A stretch of DNA of 64,000 nt from Pristionchus mayeri (GCA_036245805.1 BTRK01000005.1:34205469-34269468); one strand, 5' to 3'. Numbered from the stretch's first letter, positions 48,011 to 60,999 are shown. Translations and numbers: made by a program. Notes: generated from the sequence alone by a model not told the origin.

Positions 48011-50301
48011 CGAGGAGCAAGCGGTGAGTACTCACTTATTCCCATCCTTTATATTTTTCTTTATTAAAATACTGTAAATATCGATGTCCTTCTCGGTTTT
48101 ACGCAACCCTGGCATGCTTCCCCTTGTGCCAACTAGCTATTGCGTATAAATTACGTGGGTATCTACGAAATATCACGCGTGTTGCAGCACTCACGCGTGC
48201 TTCCGACGTGCGGAGAACCTTCTGCGAGGTCGTCAGCGGCTTCCCGTCGAGGAGCAAGCGGTGAGTACTCACTTATTTCCATCCTTTATATTTTTCTTTA
48301 TTAAAATACTGTAAATATCGATGTCCTTCTCGGTTTTACGCAACCGTGGCATGCTTCCCCTTGTGCCAACTAGCTATTGCGTATAAATTACGTGGGTATC
48401 TACCAAATATCACGCGTATTGCAGCACTCACGCGTGCTTCCGACGTGCGGAGAACCTTCTGCGAGGTCGTCAGCGGCTTCTCGTCGAGGAGCAAGCGGTG
48501 AGTACTCACTTATTTCCATCCTTTATATTTTTCTTTATTAAAATACTGTAAATATCGATGTCCTTCTCGGTTTTACGCAACCCTGGCATGCTTCCCCTTG
48601 TGCCAACTAGCTATTGCGTATAAATTACGTGGGTATCTACGAAATATCACGCGTGTTGCAGCACTCACGCGTGCTTCCGACGTGCGGAGAACCTTCTGCG
48701 AGGTCGTCAGCGGCTTCCCGTCGAGGAGCAAGCGGTGAGTACTCACTTATTTCCATCCTTTATATTTTTCTTTATTAAAATACTGTAAATATCGATGTCC
48801 TTCTCGGTTTTACGCAACCGTGGCATGCTTCCCCTTGTGCCAACTAGCTATTGCGTATAAATTACGTGGGTATCTACCAAATATCACGCGTATTGCAGCA
48901 CTCACGCGTGCTTCCGACGTGCGGAGAACCTTCTGCGAGGTCGTCAGCGGCTTCTCGTCGAGGAGCAAGCGGTGAGTACTCACTTATTTCCATCCTTTAT
49001 ATTTTTCTTTATTAAAATACTGTAAATATCGATGTCCTTCTCGGTTTTACGCAACCCTGGCATGCTTCCCCTTGTGCCAACTAGCTATTGCGTATAAATT
49101 ACGTGGGTATCTACGAAATATCACGCGTGTTGCAGCACTCACGCGTGCTTCCGACGTGCGGAGAACCTTCTGCGAGGTCGTCAGCGGCTTCCCGTCGAGG
49201 AGCAAGCGGTGAGTACTCACTTATTTCCATCCTTTATATTTTTCTTTATTAAAATACTGTAAATATCGATGTCCTTCTCGGTTTTACGCAACCCTGGCAT
49301 GCTTCCCCTTGTGCCAACTAGCTATTGCGTATAAATTACGTGGGTATCTACGAAATATCACGCGTGTTGCAGCACTCACGCGTGCTTCCGACGTGCGGAG
49401 AACCTTCTGCGAGGTCGTCAGCGGCTTCCCGTCGAGGAGCAAGCGGTGAGTACTCACTTATTTCCATCCTTTATATTTTTCTTTATTAAAATACTGTAAA
49501 TATCGATGTCCTTCTCGGTTTTACGCAACCCTGGCATGCTTCCCCTTGTGCCAACTAGCTATTGCGTATAAATTACGTGGGTATCTACGAAATATCACGC
49601 GTGTTGCAGCACTCACGCGTGCTTCCGACGTGCGGAGAACCTTCTGCGAGGTCGTCAGCGGCTTCCCGTCGAGGAGCAAGCGGTGAGTACTCACTTATTT
49701 CCATCCTTTATATTTTTCTTTATTAAAATACTGTAAATATCGATGTCCTTCTCGGTTTTACGCAACCCTGGCATGCTTCCCCTTGTGCCAACTAGCTATT
49801 GCGTATAAATTACGTGGGTATCTACCAAATATCACGCGTGTTGCAGCACTCACGCGTGCTTCCGACGTGCGGAGAACCTTCTGCGAGGTCGTCAGCGGCT
49901 TCCCGTCGAGGAGCAAGCGGTGAGTACTCACTTATTTCCATCCTTTATATTTTTCTTTATTAAAATACTGTAAATATCGATGTCCTTCTCGGTTTTACGC
50001 AACCCTGGCATGCTTCCCCTTGTGCCAACTAGCTATTGCGTATAAATTACGTGGGTATCTACCAAATATCACGCGTGTTGCAGCACTCACGCGTGCTTCC
50101 GACGTGCGGAGAACCTTCTGCGAGGTCGTCAGCGGCTTCCCGTCGAGGAGCAAGCGGTGAGTACTCACTTATTTCCATCCTTTATATTTTTCTTTATTAA
50201 AATACTGCAAATATCGATGTCCTTCTCGGTTTTACGCAACCCTGGCATGCTTCCCCTTGTGCCAACTAGCTATTGCGTATAAATTACGTGGGTATCTACC
50301 T
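48011..50301 (+). repeat. 237-bp tandem array in the left Harbinger end
   Basis: CGAGGAGCAAGCGGTGAGT recurs at 48011, 48248, 48485, 48722, 48959, 49196, 49433, 49670, 49907 and 50144, every 237 bp: nine full units and a partial one. The right TIR has one copy (intron 53852-54015). A unit consists of a 164-bp intron-like part (GTGAGT to TTGCAG) and a 73-nt GC-rich exon-like part. Two variants alternate at the start (ACGAAATATC / ACCAAATATC). Confidence 0.95.
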
Positions 50302-50302
50302 A

Positions 50303-50717
50303 ATAGTACAGTACCCCCTGATACCGTATACCACTACCGTAACCCCCGATTATCGCAAACTAACTTTATTTTTAAAAAAGTCTTGGTATCGTGCGCAATC
50401 GATTCTACAGTACCCAAGTAACTACCGTAACCCAGTTCCTCGGGTCAGATCCAGTTCCTTGGATCAAACATTTTTTTCTAAAAATCCAAAATCGTGCATA
50501 AAAATTTTTTTAAAGTAACCTAAAATATTACTGTATAATCAGTTTATGATCAATTTTGGATTATTCGAAAAATGATTGACATATTTAGAAAAAAAATGTT
50601 ACTTGGGTACTGTAGAATCGATTGCGCACGATAAAAAAGACGTTTTTAAAAAATAAAGTTAGTTTGCGATAATCGGAGTTACGGTAGAGGTATACGGTAT
50701 CAGGGGTACTGTACTAT
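50303..50717. mobile_element. foldback MITE, AGTACAGTACCCC ends
   Basis: Inverted arms AGTACAGTACCCCCTGATAC / AGTACAGTACCCCTGATAC surround about 415 bp, and internal GTTACTTGGGTACTGTAGAA is also mirrored. It truncates the last 237-bp unit. Confidence 0.75.
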
Positions 50718-50984
50718 CGATTGGGTACGGTGGTTAGTCTTGACTTACCATAACCTACCATCGATTTTTACCATGACCATGCTTGCGCACAGACGCACGG
50801 TGCGTCTATGCGCAGCACCCCCTGTCGCCGGCGGCGTGATCACCTATGACTGCAAATATAGTTCTCCTTCTGAGTTTTAATCATCCTTGGCATAGTGCTC
50901 GTTGTACTCACGACCTATTGTACCTTATTAGCTGTTAGCTGAATATTATTTATTGCTATATCTTGCAGAAGCAACAAGAAATTG

Positions 50985-52141
50985 ATGATGGACGAACATG
51001 AATCGAGTTCTACTTCTTCTTCTTCTGCAGCGGAGGAAACTACTCTTGCTAGATAAGAAGAGAAGGGATGAAAGGAGGTGTATCATGACCATGCGAAAAT
51101 ACCAAGTTGCCCGTTTCAAGCTTAGTTATAGTGAGAATAGGCTATTTCCTCATTTATTTCGTGAGTCTACAGGAGTATCTATTCAAGTATTCGATCAAAT
51201 CACTTCCTCAATTTCTCCTCTTTCCCCTAGAAAGCATAAATCTCTTTCCGATGTCCATTTTCTTTATTTATATTTCATATATTGCCAGTCAGGTATGCAT
51301 ATTCGTGCTATATCTAGGACTTTCGGTGTGAATTTGCGTGACTTAAGCCATTACTTTTGTGTTATTTCTACTAAAATTTCTTCCAAACTTTCACATGCTA
51401 TTGCCCTTCCTCATTCTGTATCTGATTGGCTTCTCATTAGGCAAGCGTTTGTTATTCGTACCCAATGCCCTGCTTTTGGTTGTATTGATGGATGTCACTT
51501 CACTTTAAAATGTCCCCCTAATAGTGGTTCTGTATATTTTAATTACAAATCTTACTTTTCTCTAGTTGGAATGGCAGTGTCTGACAGTTTTGGTAGATTC
51601 TTGTATTTAGATGTTGGATCTGCAGGGAGTATGCATGATTCCAACATTTTCAAATCTACCAACTTCTATAAGTCGCTTATATCTAATTCTCTCAATCTCC
51701 CTCCTCCCATCATCCCACTTCTAGGATCTAAGGCAGTGCATTCATTTTTTTTTAGCGGACAACGCTTTCCCCAGTAGCATACACATAATCAAACCATTAC
51801 CTGAATTAAAGTCTACGTTGTCTAATCCGAACCCCGACCCCGTTAAAGTGACCAACATCAATGTTTTCAACTATCGAATTTCTCGCTCTCGTCGTGTTGT
51901 AGAAAATGCATTTGGAATGCTCAAGAATAAGTTCAGACTATTGTTACGCCCTCTTGACTTAGAAATTCAAAATTGTACTAATCTCATATATTCCCTTGCC
52001 ATTGTTCACAATTTAATGATCGATACTGTGGATTACCCTCTGAATAGTCCAAAATATGCAAATTGTTCATTTAATGAATCAGAGCAAATAGATTACTTGT
52101 TCACTTATTTCAATTCAGAATTTCCCATTCAGAATAAATGA
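50985..52141 (+). pseudogene. PIF/Harbinger DDE transposase, frameshifted
   Basis: Acceptor TTGCAG at 50968 precedes ATG 50985 (MMDEHESSSTSSSSAAEETT, stop at 51054). The catalytic part is in a second frame to 51777 and a third from about 51750 to 52141. GCIDGCHFTLKCPP holds the first Asp; GSAGSMHDSNIF follows; ADNAFP the second Asp; RRVVENAFGMLK the Glu, 47 residues later, as expected for DD(47-48)E. The step before ADNAFP is explained by one extra T in a nine-T run (51744-51752). All three catalytic residues survive, so the copy is recently broken, or a sequencing homopolymer error is hidden here. Confidence 0.85.
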
Positions 52142-52225
52142 ATTCATGTTTATCGAAATTGTTCAGACACAAAACAACTTTCAATTTACAACGAGAAATT
52201 TGCTCTTAGCAGACAATACCAACAA

Positions 52226-53851
52226 TCAAGGCAGATAATGGAGTGGATTATCAAATGTTTGAGGCGGGTTAGCTGATGGGGCTTGATTCGGTGGAGGGTA
52301 AGCGGCATTCTGGTAAATAGGAGGGTAAGGATTAGGGTGATGGCCAAACGGTGGATATGGAAATGGGAATTGGGAAGAAAGAGCAGGGGAGGGGTACATT
52401 GAAGGGGCGGGCTCACAATATTTCTTAGTTAAAGAAGTGAGACTAGCATAAACATCAAGTTTAAAATCATCGATGAATCTAGAGGGAATCCTAGATAAAC
52501 ATTGATCTAGTTTAGAATGTATATCGGTGTGAGAGGATGATGAAGATTCCTTATTTCTAATCAATGTCATTACACTTTCAATCTGATGGGAATTCTCACT
52601 TAGCAGGTCATCGATACTTGAATCCTTCTTCTGCTTCTTCATCCTGCTTGTTTTTACGAAAGGCTCTCCTCCCTCCTTGGCTATGATTGGTCCGATGTGT
52701 GTAACTTCAAAATAATTGATCGCCCTAATAATAGAAATCGCATGCTGATTATCTTTATTTGTAATATTCCTTCTAAAGAACAAAACAAACTGTACAAAAA
52801 AAATCTCACGCGTTTTTTTTGTTCCTTCACTCAATTCTTTCTTGATTGGAATTCCGACAACTTCTTCATCGGAACTTCCCCAATCTTCTTCGTCCTGCTG
52901 TGCAACTGTAGACGACTTCCGCTTGCTGGAAATATAACAAGTGATTATCTACATTTATGCGTCCAGGAATGACTCCAAAATGCTCACTTAGTTTGAGGTA
53001 CGGCACTCTTCAGAAACATAAGATTATCCTTGAACTTGAATTCCTTCTTCCTTCTGGGAGATGGGCAAGCAGATCCCGACGGGAGGTCATCTTTTGAGGT
53101 TGAAGCAGCAAATGCTTGCTTCAGCCTCTTTAGAGTGCTCGCAGCAACGCCCCCTGAAGAATGCGCCAATATGCACAAATCAACGAAGTTATTAGTGGTG
53201 CTACGTATAACACGACATTACATGTGGATTACGGCTTAAAGAAGGAGTGTCAGCAAATTTGAACTTTTGACGCTGTCATAGACCTAGCCAACCCTCCAAA
53301 GATCATAGCGCTAGAGGGTAGGAAACAGCATAGCTCAGCGATATATCAGCTGCCAAAGCGATCAGATGATGCAGATTCGATTCCCACCCAACGATTCTTT
53401 AAACTTGGTCAGTAAAGGGACTATCGACAGTTCACCAACTCTAAGAGATTATATTCGCGAAATATTTCTAAAGAGTGCCAGAGTTATTCAACTAAGCTTA
53501 TAAAATAACGCAACTCACTTTCTAGGCCGAACTGATCCTCCAACTCCCTCCATATTCGCTCCTTCACTGCCACATTCTTGTAAAGAGCGTTAGACTTCTT
53601 CCATAAACACTCCGTCACTTCGATTTCCTCGATCAATTTCTTCATTACCTCATCGGGAATGTCCCTCCACTGAAAAAAAGTGTCATAATTCAAAATATTT
53701 ATTTAAATCGTATAAATAGAGCGTTCAAAGATATTAACAAACATTTTTTTAAAGTGCAACAAGTCAGTACTTACACCACCAATTAGTTGAACTTCGAGTC
53801 CATTATCTTCTCCTTCCTCCGATGTATGAGCGGTTTTTCTGGCACTCATGA
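52226..53851 (-). CDS. MADF-domain DNA-binding protein of the Harbinger element
   Basis: ATG 53849. Exons 53851-53775, 53669-53519, 53153-52988 and 52925-52226 close in phase to 363 codons with no stop. MADF domain at about 26-95 (KLIEEIEVTECLWKKSNALY, RIWRELEDQFGLE). A BESS-like helical pair is possible near IFFVQFVLFFRRNIT or KLDQCLSRIPSRF. The C terminus is Pro/Tyr/Asn-rich. In PIF/Harbinger the second protein binds TIRs and carries the transposase to the nucleus; MADF replaces the more usual Myb/SANT here, as in some animal lineages. Its 5' UTR exon and first intron (53852-54015) lie wholly inside the right TIR. The gene is intact although the transposase is not, so it could still act on other copies. 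Confidence 0.85.
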
Positions 53852-54462
53852 CTGCAACACGCGTGATATTTGGTAGATACCCACGTAATTTATACGCAAT
53901 AGCTAGTTGGCACAAGGGGAAGCATGCCAGGGTTGCGTAAAACCGAGAAGGACATCGATATTTACAGTATTTTAATAAAGAAAAATATAAAGGATGGAAA
54001 TAAGTGAGTACTCACCGCTTGCTCCTCGAAAGGAAGTCGCGGCGCGCTTCGAGTGCAAGGTAGAGCAGCTTAAAGACAATATTAGGCTAATCAATGAACG
54101 TGGAAGCAATTAGATATAGTGCGTAAGCCAATAAACCATAATTTAAGGTGGATATCACAGCAACAGCAAGTAAAACTGTCCAAATCCGCAACAACTTAAA
54201 AGTTGAGTACTTTAAACTATGATTCCGGCAATCAAAATGGGGGCAGCACTTGTCCTAGTCAGTGGGATCATATTTTTTTAACACCCTTTTCGACAAAGAT
54301 CCGGTCTTTGCGCGATTTTTAACATCGCATGAGCCAAATTTAGGGCCTTAGGAAGCAATTATCGGAACTTTTGAAAACGGATCTAGGACCTTATTATGGA
54401 TTCCTTGGAATCTGCATCGACAAATTTCAAGGATTGAGAGTCCTACTTTTGCGGCTCCCTTG
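53852..54462 (-). promoter_or_regulatory. right Harbinger TIR with promoter, 5' exon and first intron
   Basis: Donor GCG|GTGAGTACTCAC at 54015, acceptor TTGCAG at 53852, two bases before the MADF ATG. The same sequence is the start of the left end, upstream of the transposase, so both genes inherit one promoter by position in the TIR. No TATA box assigned. Confidence 0.6.
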
Positions 54463-54465
54463 TAA

Positions 54466-55044
54466 ACAGTCATGTGATGGATTACCGAATAGGCTACGAT
54501 GACAGATAAATTAGCTATTACATATATGTCACACTTCACCTAACAAAGCCGCAGACCCTCTGCCCCCCCTCTAGGGATGTGGTGAAGGGGGTAACTGGAG
54601 GGATGAATGAAGCTTTCTGTCTCTGAAGCCTCATTTTTGGACTCATGGTGTATTTTATTGTTAAACGTGTTGTATTCCTACCAGAAAGATCTACCAGCAA
54701 GATTTCTTTCACAACTTGAAGTTTTTATTCGTTCTCAGTGGGGCTCCCTTTTCAGAGCATTAATGACATACCACCTCAAATAACCAATTGTCCACTCAAA
54801 TCTCATTTATCCACCCAATCGGTACAGAGCCCCAGTTGGTACAGTGCGTGGGTCCCACTGGGAGAAACTGGTTGAAGCAGTCTTCAGCCTAATCGGAAAT
54901 TACATAACTTCATTAGACACCATAATTTAGTCTTCCATTTAAAATTTCGCTCCAGAGGACGCTGTTCCAAGTTAAGAGAGATACACTGATTGATGGCATA
55001 GTTAGCCTTTATTCTACTACAGTACAACAAGCGTGAATATCGCT
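54466..55044. other. 3' flank of importin gene, nothing recognised
   Basis: No open frame or repeat of note between the Harbinger TSD and the importin stop codon. TGCCCCCCCTCTAGGG near 54563 is the only base-composition feature. Confidence 0.4.
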
Positions 55045-58000
55045 TCACGGGGCGATTATCTTCATCAGTGTCGCCTTCTCGTTCTCCTTCAACATCGCTG
55101 CCTCGATCCACTGAGTGAACGAGGCCTCGGACAGCTGCAAAAAATAATAATTCCATATTGAAATTTAATTAAATGTCAGACATGTTTCACAAGCAAAAGA
55201 ATCGCATACCTTAATGCTCTTGAGAGCCTCCACAACTCGTTCCTTGACTTGGGTCGACTCGGCATTCTTGTCGAAACCGTCGTAATGAAGCGCCTCAAAG
55301 GCAAAAAAATGATTTATAAAAACAAAAAAAACGAACCCTGACCAGCGCCCGTATCACTTTCGGTCCATTCTTATCGTTGAATAGAATCGCATATTTGGCC
55401 TGCAAAATATGTTTGATTATTTGTAACTATTTTGTGTTGGAAAATCAAAGGCATAATTGTGAATGCTGCGGCAAATTTAGCTCAAACCAACGGACCTCGA
55501 TGAGATCGACGAAGAGCCCGTAGATGTGCGGCGTCTCCGTCGTGTTCATTCTGATGCCCACTTCAGCCGTCCAGTCCAGCAGAGAAATCAGCACCTGAAA
55601 TATTAAAAAAAATTAGAAAAAAATCAATTTTTTATCAATAACAAAAAACTGTATGTTTTTCAGTAGTTTCATTAATTCGACCACCTTGTTATATTCGGTG
55701 ACTCCGATCGTCTCATTTCCATGGTTCTTCAGAATCTTCGCCATTGCCGAGTAGATGGATTCATGGGCGTCTTTCGAGGAGCCTTCCTTGGCAGCTGCGG
55801 CCTTGAGCGCATTGAGACACGCCACGACATCGGTCGCATGCAGGCACTGGCTCATCTATAAAATGTGCATGCTAGTCCGCAAATAGGAAAAACGAGAAAT
55901 TGGCTCATATTGCGCAACCAGTAGCTGTGGTTTCCGTAAACGTGCATTCCACACACTCTCATGAACAGTCGAACGATTGGAGAGAATGTGTAGAAGGAAG
56001 ATTGCATCGCTTCTAGAACTCTAATACAGCCATCTGGTGTGCGCTTATTGTAAACGGCGCCTTTGAATTATATCTCTTATTCTGCGACAGATTTCAAATC
56101 CACGCGACAGTTTTATGGGGAGTTCCATAGCGATGACATCTTCAGTGCTGTTTCATGCGTAGTTATAGGCACAACCACAGAATGCGCATTTCGGTAACTA
56201 CACCATAATTCGGTCGAATGACAGTGTGTAATGGCTGACCGCCTGAACTCCGAGTGCGAGTGCGGCGTTGGGGTGAGATCCTGTGGCGTCGCTCGAGAGG
56301 AAGCAGAGGAGGAGGCGCGTGGCCCGGTGATGCTCGTTCTCGGCCAGTGGTTTGTATGCACTCTAAAATTCTTTAATTTATAAAAAAATCAATTTAAAAA
56401 AATCTGCTTGAAATGTTTAGTTTTATCTAGTGCTGTTGTCTGAAAGAATGCGTGTGGTAAGGGACCGTCCAAACTCCGCCCACTCCAAGCAGTTTGCCAA
56501 AAAGCAAGAACAGAATGCATCGAGGCTATGCGCACTCCTCTTCGTAGGGAGAACTAAGGAAATGGTGATGGAGATGCGTATCTGGCTCGATGCCTCCTCT
56601 AGTTGTACCTACCCTATTTCTCACCTTGCGACATTCGAAATCGAGTGCGATGATTTGCGTGATGACGTTACAGTCGCTTTCCTGAAATGCGTACGTTTCA
56701 GCTAAATAGTTCGCGTTTTGGTAAGTATTTTGACAAAAATAAGCAAAAAGTGATAGAGAGAATTATAGAGAGAAAGAGAATGAGAGAGAGAATGAAAGAG
56801 AGAGAGAGAACTTTAAGTTTACCTGCTGATACGGCGTAGCTTCCTCCAGCTTCCCCCACGGTGTTTCTTTTGGCGCACTGAGCCTCTTTTCCAATCCAAG
56901 GAACTGCTCATGCACCATATTCTCTATTTCTTTCATTGTCTGCTCGGAGATATTCTAAAGTAAATTTGTAGAGCACGGCGCTATTAATCCCAGAGAAAGG
57001 TGTCAGATAACGGACAGTGGCACTTCTTCGATATTTGGCTTACCCCCCCCCCCCCCCCTCCCAATAATTTCTCATTCCCCACCCATCACAGAGGGGTGGC
57101 GAGACCGAAAATCAGGGAGAGATACCTAGAAATGAGTGGGGAAGGAGAGGAAGGGGGGGGGGTGGGCCAAATATCGAAGAAGTGCCCGGACAGTACCGTA
57201 CCTTCGCTGGAATCTTCTGCAGAACCACCCGGAGCGAGTGTAGGAAGCGGTCTGACTTCTTCTGAAAAATAACTTATGCACACTGATTAAATTACTGTTT
57301 TTCTTCCGGCAAGTCGTGACAATCAGAAAATCAGCTTTTTTGGCTAAGAAATGAGCATGCTTCCCTCATTCCGTCTAACGAATTCTACGATGTAGCTAGT
57401 ACGGTCTCGTTTCGGTACTCCGAATATTCACAAGTTCAGAAGTACGAGGCATCCATACCTTCTGAATGATTGCCTTAGGCGCCTGGAAGTACTCGTCGAA
57501 GCGAACATGAACATCGACTGCATCGTCCGACTTCCGGAAGCCATCGAAGATGAGCGGCAGTACCTAAATAACAGTGTTATCCTCTCCGTTTATTCAATAG
57601 AATAATCACTAATTAGTATAGTATGTATTACAGGCATAATGGATACCTCAACACCCCACAGGTCGTCCGCGTTGTACATGCTCGCGGTGCGCATGTCCTG
57701 CATAGCGAGTTGCCAGATGCGAGGAGCGAACGGAGCCATCGCCTCTGCACGAATTATTAATTACTTAAATGAATGATGGCGCCTAGAATGGACTTTCAGT
57801 GTATTCTATTGTGAATAAATGGGTAAGCTATGAAGGGGACGACATTCTCACCTCCGTGGTTCTTAGCAAGCAGTTGGATGTTGTCCGCCATTTCTCGTTT
57901 GACTGTCGTCTCCTCGCAGCCGCAACCTGATTTGCACGAATTACGAAATATTCGCAAAATATAAATTTGTATTTTCCTGCAAGATTGGCCAGTCCACTGC

Positions 58001-60938
58001 ATAATAATGCATACATATAAAGAATAATGCAACATTTAAAAAAGAACTTAGCAATCATTCGATATTTGCCTATTACTCACTGTTCTTTTCGCCTTCGGAT
58101 GCAATCATGGTGAGCATTGGCGGTAGAAGATTCGCGACGAATGGACGGAATGATTCACCCATCACCGCAGCCATTTTTCGGAGGTTCAGGAGAAATTGGG
58201 AACTTGGAGGAGATTCTCGAAGATTGGGAGAGGCAGTGAAGTCAGGTGAACGATGACCTGAAGTGTAATATGATTTAGAACATATTTTCAAAATATTTGT
58301 ATTCTTAGCATAATAGATTCTGAATTCATATTGTGATCTGCAGTGCAAAACCTCAGTGCAAGAAGCTATCAACCGCTCATCTTCTATTTCACTCAAGATG
58401 CCAAACCAGCGTACGATCGAAAGAAGAGTCTTCTGAAGTATTTAATATGGCTTTACCTGTTATACGGGACATTTTGTTGTATTTTGACTTTTTTCTTATC
58501 ACCGTATCGTTGAAATTTCACAAAAAAAATTCAAGTTATAAATACTTGTCTTACTATACTCTTATTGTCCGTGCAGCTCTTGCGAATCTCGCACATGGGC
58601 TCAATCAGACTATCAAACATCACCGCCAGCCGCTCCTTCGAATTCTCCGCCCCCACTGTAGTAATCGCGTCGATAAGCTGCAGTACGCGAATATTAAAGA
58701 AAAATCATAAAAAAATAATTTGTATATTTGATTACCAGATACAATACATAATTTAAGTAAAATCTTAATAAACAACAATCTAGAAGATCACTAACGGAGC
58801 TCAACAGGCAGAATTGCTCGTTCCTGGACATCGATCGGTAGTTAATAATGAGGGATGACTCGAGGTCACGCAGGATGGTGTCGAAGGGGACCATCGCCAA
58901 ATGCTCCTCTTCCTTCTAAAGTAAATAACGGATTTAGATCTAAATGTAATATGTTTGTGGAATGTGCATGCCATTGCACAATAACTGATATTTAATATGA
59001 AACATTGCTATCATGGCTAGATTTACCAACAGAACAACTGCGATACAACAATTATGTGAGGTTTATCGTATTTCCCGTAGCCCATTGTATTCACATTGGT
59101 AAATCTTTTTTTTCTGCTCACCCAGGCTTTCAAGTGTCCGACGATACAGTACACCGAGAAAGCAGCGCATACAGCCACTCGAGGGATCGGATCGGAGAAA
59201 CGACGAGAGAGCGAGTCGAGCACCTCAAATTTCCGATTAAAAATAGTAAGCGACAAATATTAAAAGTAACTTGACAACGAAATTGCAACTATAAGTGGCT
59301 AGGTCTGTGATTGGGAGAACAATGAACTTTTTTCCTCAAATATTTGATTGTAAAATAGAATACGATTTGCTTGAATTTTAACGTTACAGTGGTCAAATCT
59401 GCTCGTATGTATAAGCGTGTGATGCACGAACCATATTCAGGTTGTTCCTTCGGTGTCTGGAGTAGCTCGTTGCGAGGACCGTCAGGGCGTGGGCGGACTC
59501 GTCGCGCACGCGAGGGTTCTGAACTGCCGTCGTTTATTATTTATTTTTATATTTTAAAAAGTGTTATTTTTATATTCAAAATTAGTTGTTTTTTTGGCAA
59601 TTTTCTTTCACTTGGTCAATCAGTATCTGTACCTGGTCGGACAGCATTTCGACTTGCCAGTATCTCCTCGTATTCGTGACGCTGAATTGCGCGCCTCAGA
59701 GCGAATGCCGTGAGCCATCGCAGCCCGCCAATGCGACTTTTCCAGCAGTCTGTCATGATATTAATATTAATTATGAAAATAATATAATGGGTTCAGGGAA
59801 AAGGACGAGTGTCATAGCAATTGGACAGGTGGACAAAATGTTTCGAATCCACTGCTACGCCGGCCTCTCCCTTACGATAAGCATATTTAGGAATAAATGC
59901 ACACACCGTCCGAGGTCAATTCGAGTGCGCTGCTCTTGATCTGTGGCAGCAGGCTCTCGTTGTGTGTGGAATCTAGAGTGCTTCTACGGTTCTCTTCCTC
60001 GTCAAACGAGTCTCTGCAATAGCAGTCGTAATTTCATTAGCCAGTGTCATAGTCATTACATCTTCATATGTGAGCTGTCGATATCCTGGTTGGTCCACTC
60101 GGGCCTCTCGTCCTTCACAGACTCCGCGGCAATCATACCTCTCACTGCAAATATGGATTGCCAGCATATTTGATGAATGTTGCTGGATTGAATAGCATAT
60201 TTGTTTTTAGAATATTCGATCAAGAATCACTATTCCAATATTTGTTCCAGATTCAAAACAGCAGCTCTGTTGATGTAAAAAAACTAATCAAGTGAGGAGT
60301 TTGATTAATAGCACATTGAGCACATAATTTGATAGTTGTTTTCAGAATCGTTTGTATAATATTCGCAGCAGAAGCGACTAACCGAGGCGGGAAATCTCAG
60401 TTGTGTCAATCAGCTGGCACACATTCATGATAATTGTAATTGCGAATAGCCGCGGATTCCAAAGGCGGTCATAGTTCTCAAAAGGCTGTAATGTGTTTGC
60501 ATTAGTTATATTTCATAGCATTTGTAAGGGCATTCATTATTTATTTGTGAAAAAATAATATTCTGCTAACAAACACAAAACGAGAACCAGAAATTACACG
60601 AACCTTCAGCAGGTGATTAATCAATTCTCTGAATCGGTGTTGTCCGAGCACCGATAGCACTTTTTCATTCTTCTCGCTTATGAACTTGCTCTAGTGAAAC
60701 AATGATTTTCCGTGAACCTGCAGTAGGTCAGCTCTTGATGATAACAAGATCAGGAAAGACCTTGCAGTACTCGGGATCCAAGAAGAGCTCGGTGAGTAAC
60801 TCAATCTTTTCATTTTCAGAAATGGAAGCGAATTTGGCATTTGCATCTTGTCTGAATGATCGATTTGAACGTTAACGGTGATTTTTGGGCTAATAGACAG
60901 ATTGCTTTTCAATTGGCTCTCTTAGAGAATTCTTAAGA

Positions 60939-60999
<61 letters not shown>

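Larger units (their letters stand above)
46930..54462. mobile_element. PIF/Harbinger transposon, complete ends, TAA TSD
   Basis: Ends CAAGGGAACCGCAAA and inverted CAAGGGAGCCGCAAA are flanked by TAA at 46927-46929 and 54463-54465. The 3-bp TWA duplication, a DDE_Tnp_4 transposase (50985-52141, +) and a convergent MADF-type DNA-binding protein (52226-53851, -) define PIF/Harbinger. The right long TIR is about 611 bp (53852-54462). The left one is expanded by a nested MITE (47058-47528), by about 170 bp near 47590-47762 absent on the right, and by a 237-bp tandem array. Each TIR carries the same 5' exon and GTGAGT donor, so the TIRs act as duplicated promoters for the two genes. Confidence 0.9.

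Noticed and set aside
48011..50301. CRISPR array or satellite
   Set aside because: 237-bp contiguous units without unique spacers, bounded by a Harbinger TIR and homologous to its single-copy right end.
57086..57283. Proline-rich open frames at 57000-57283
   Set aside because: Produced by C and G runs of a MITE in an importin intron.
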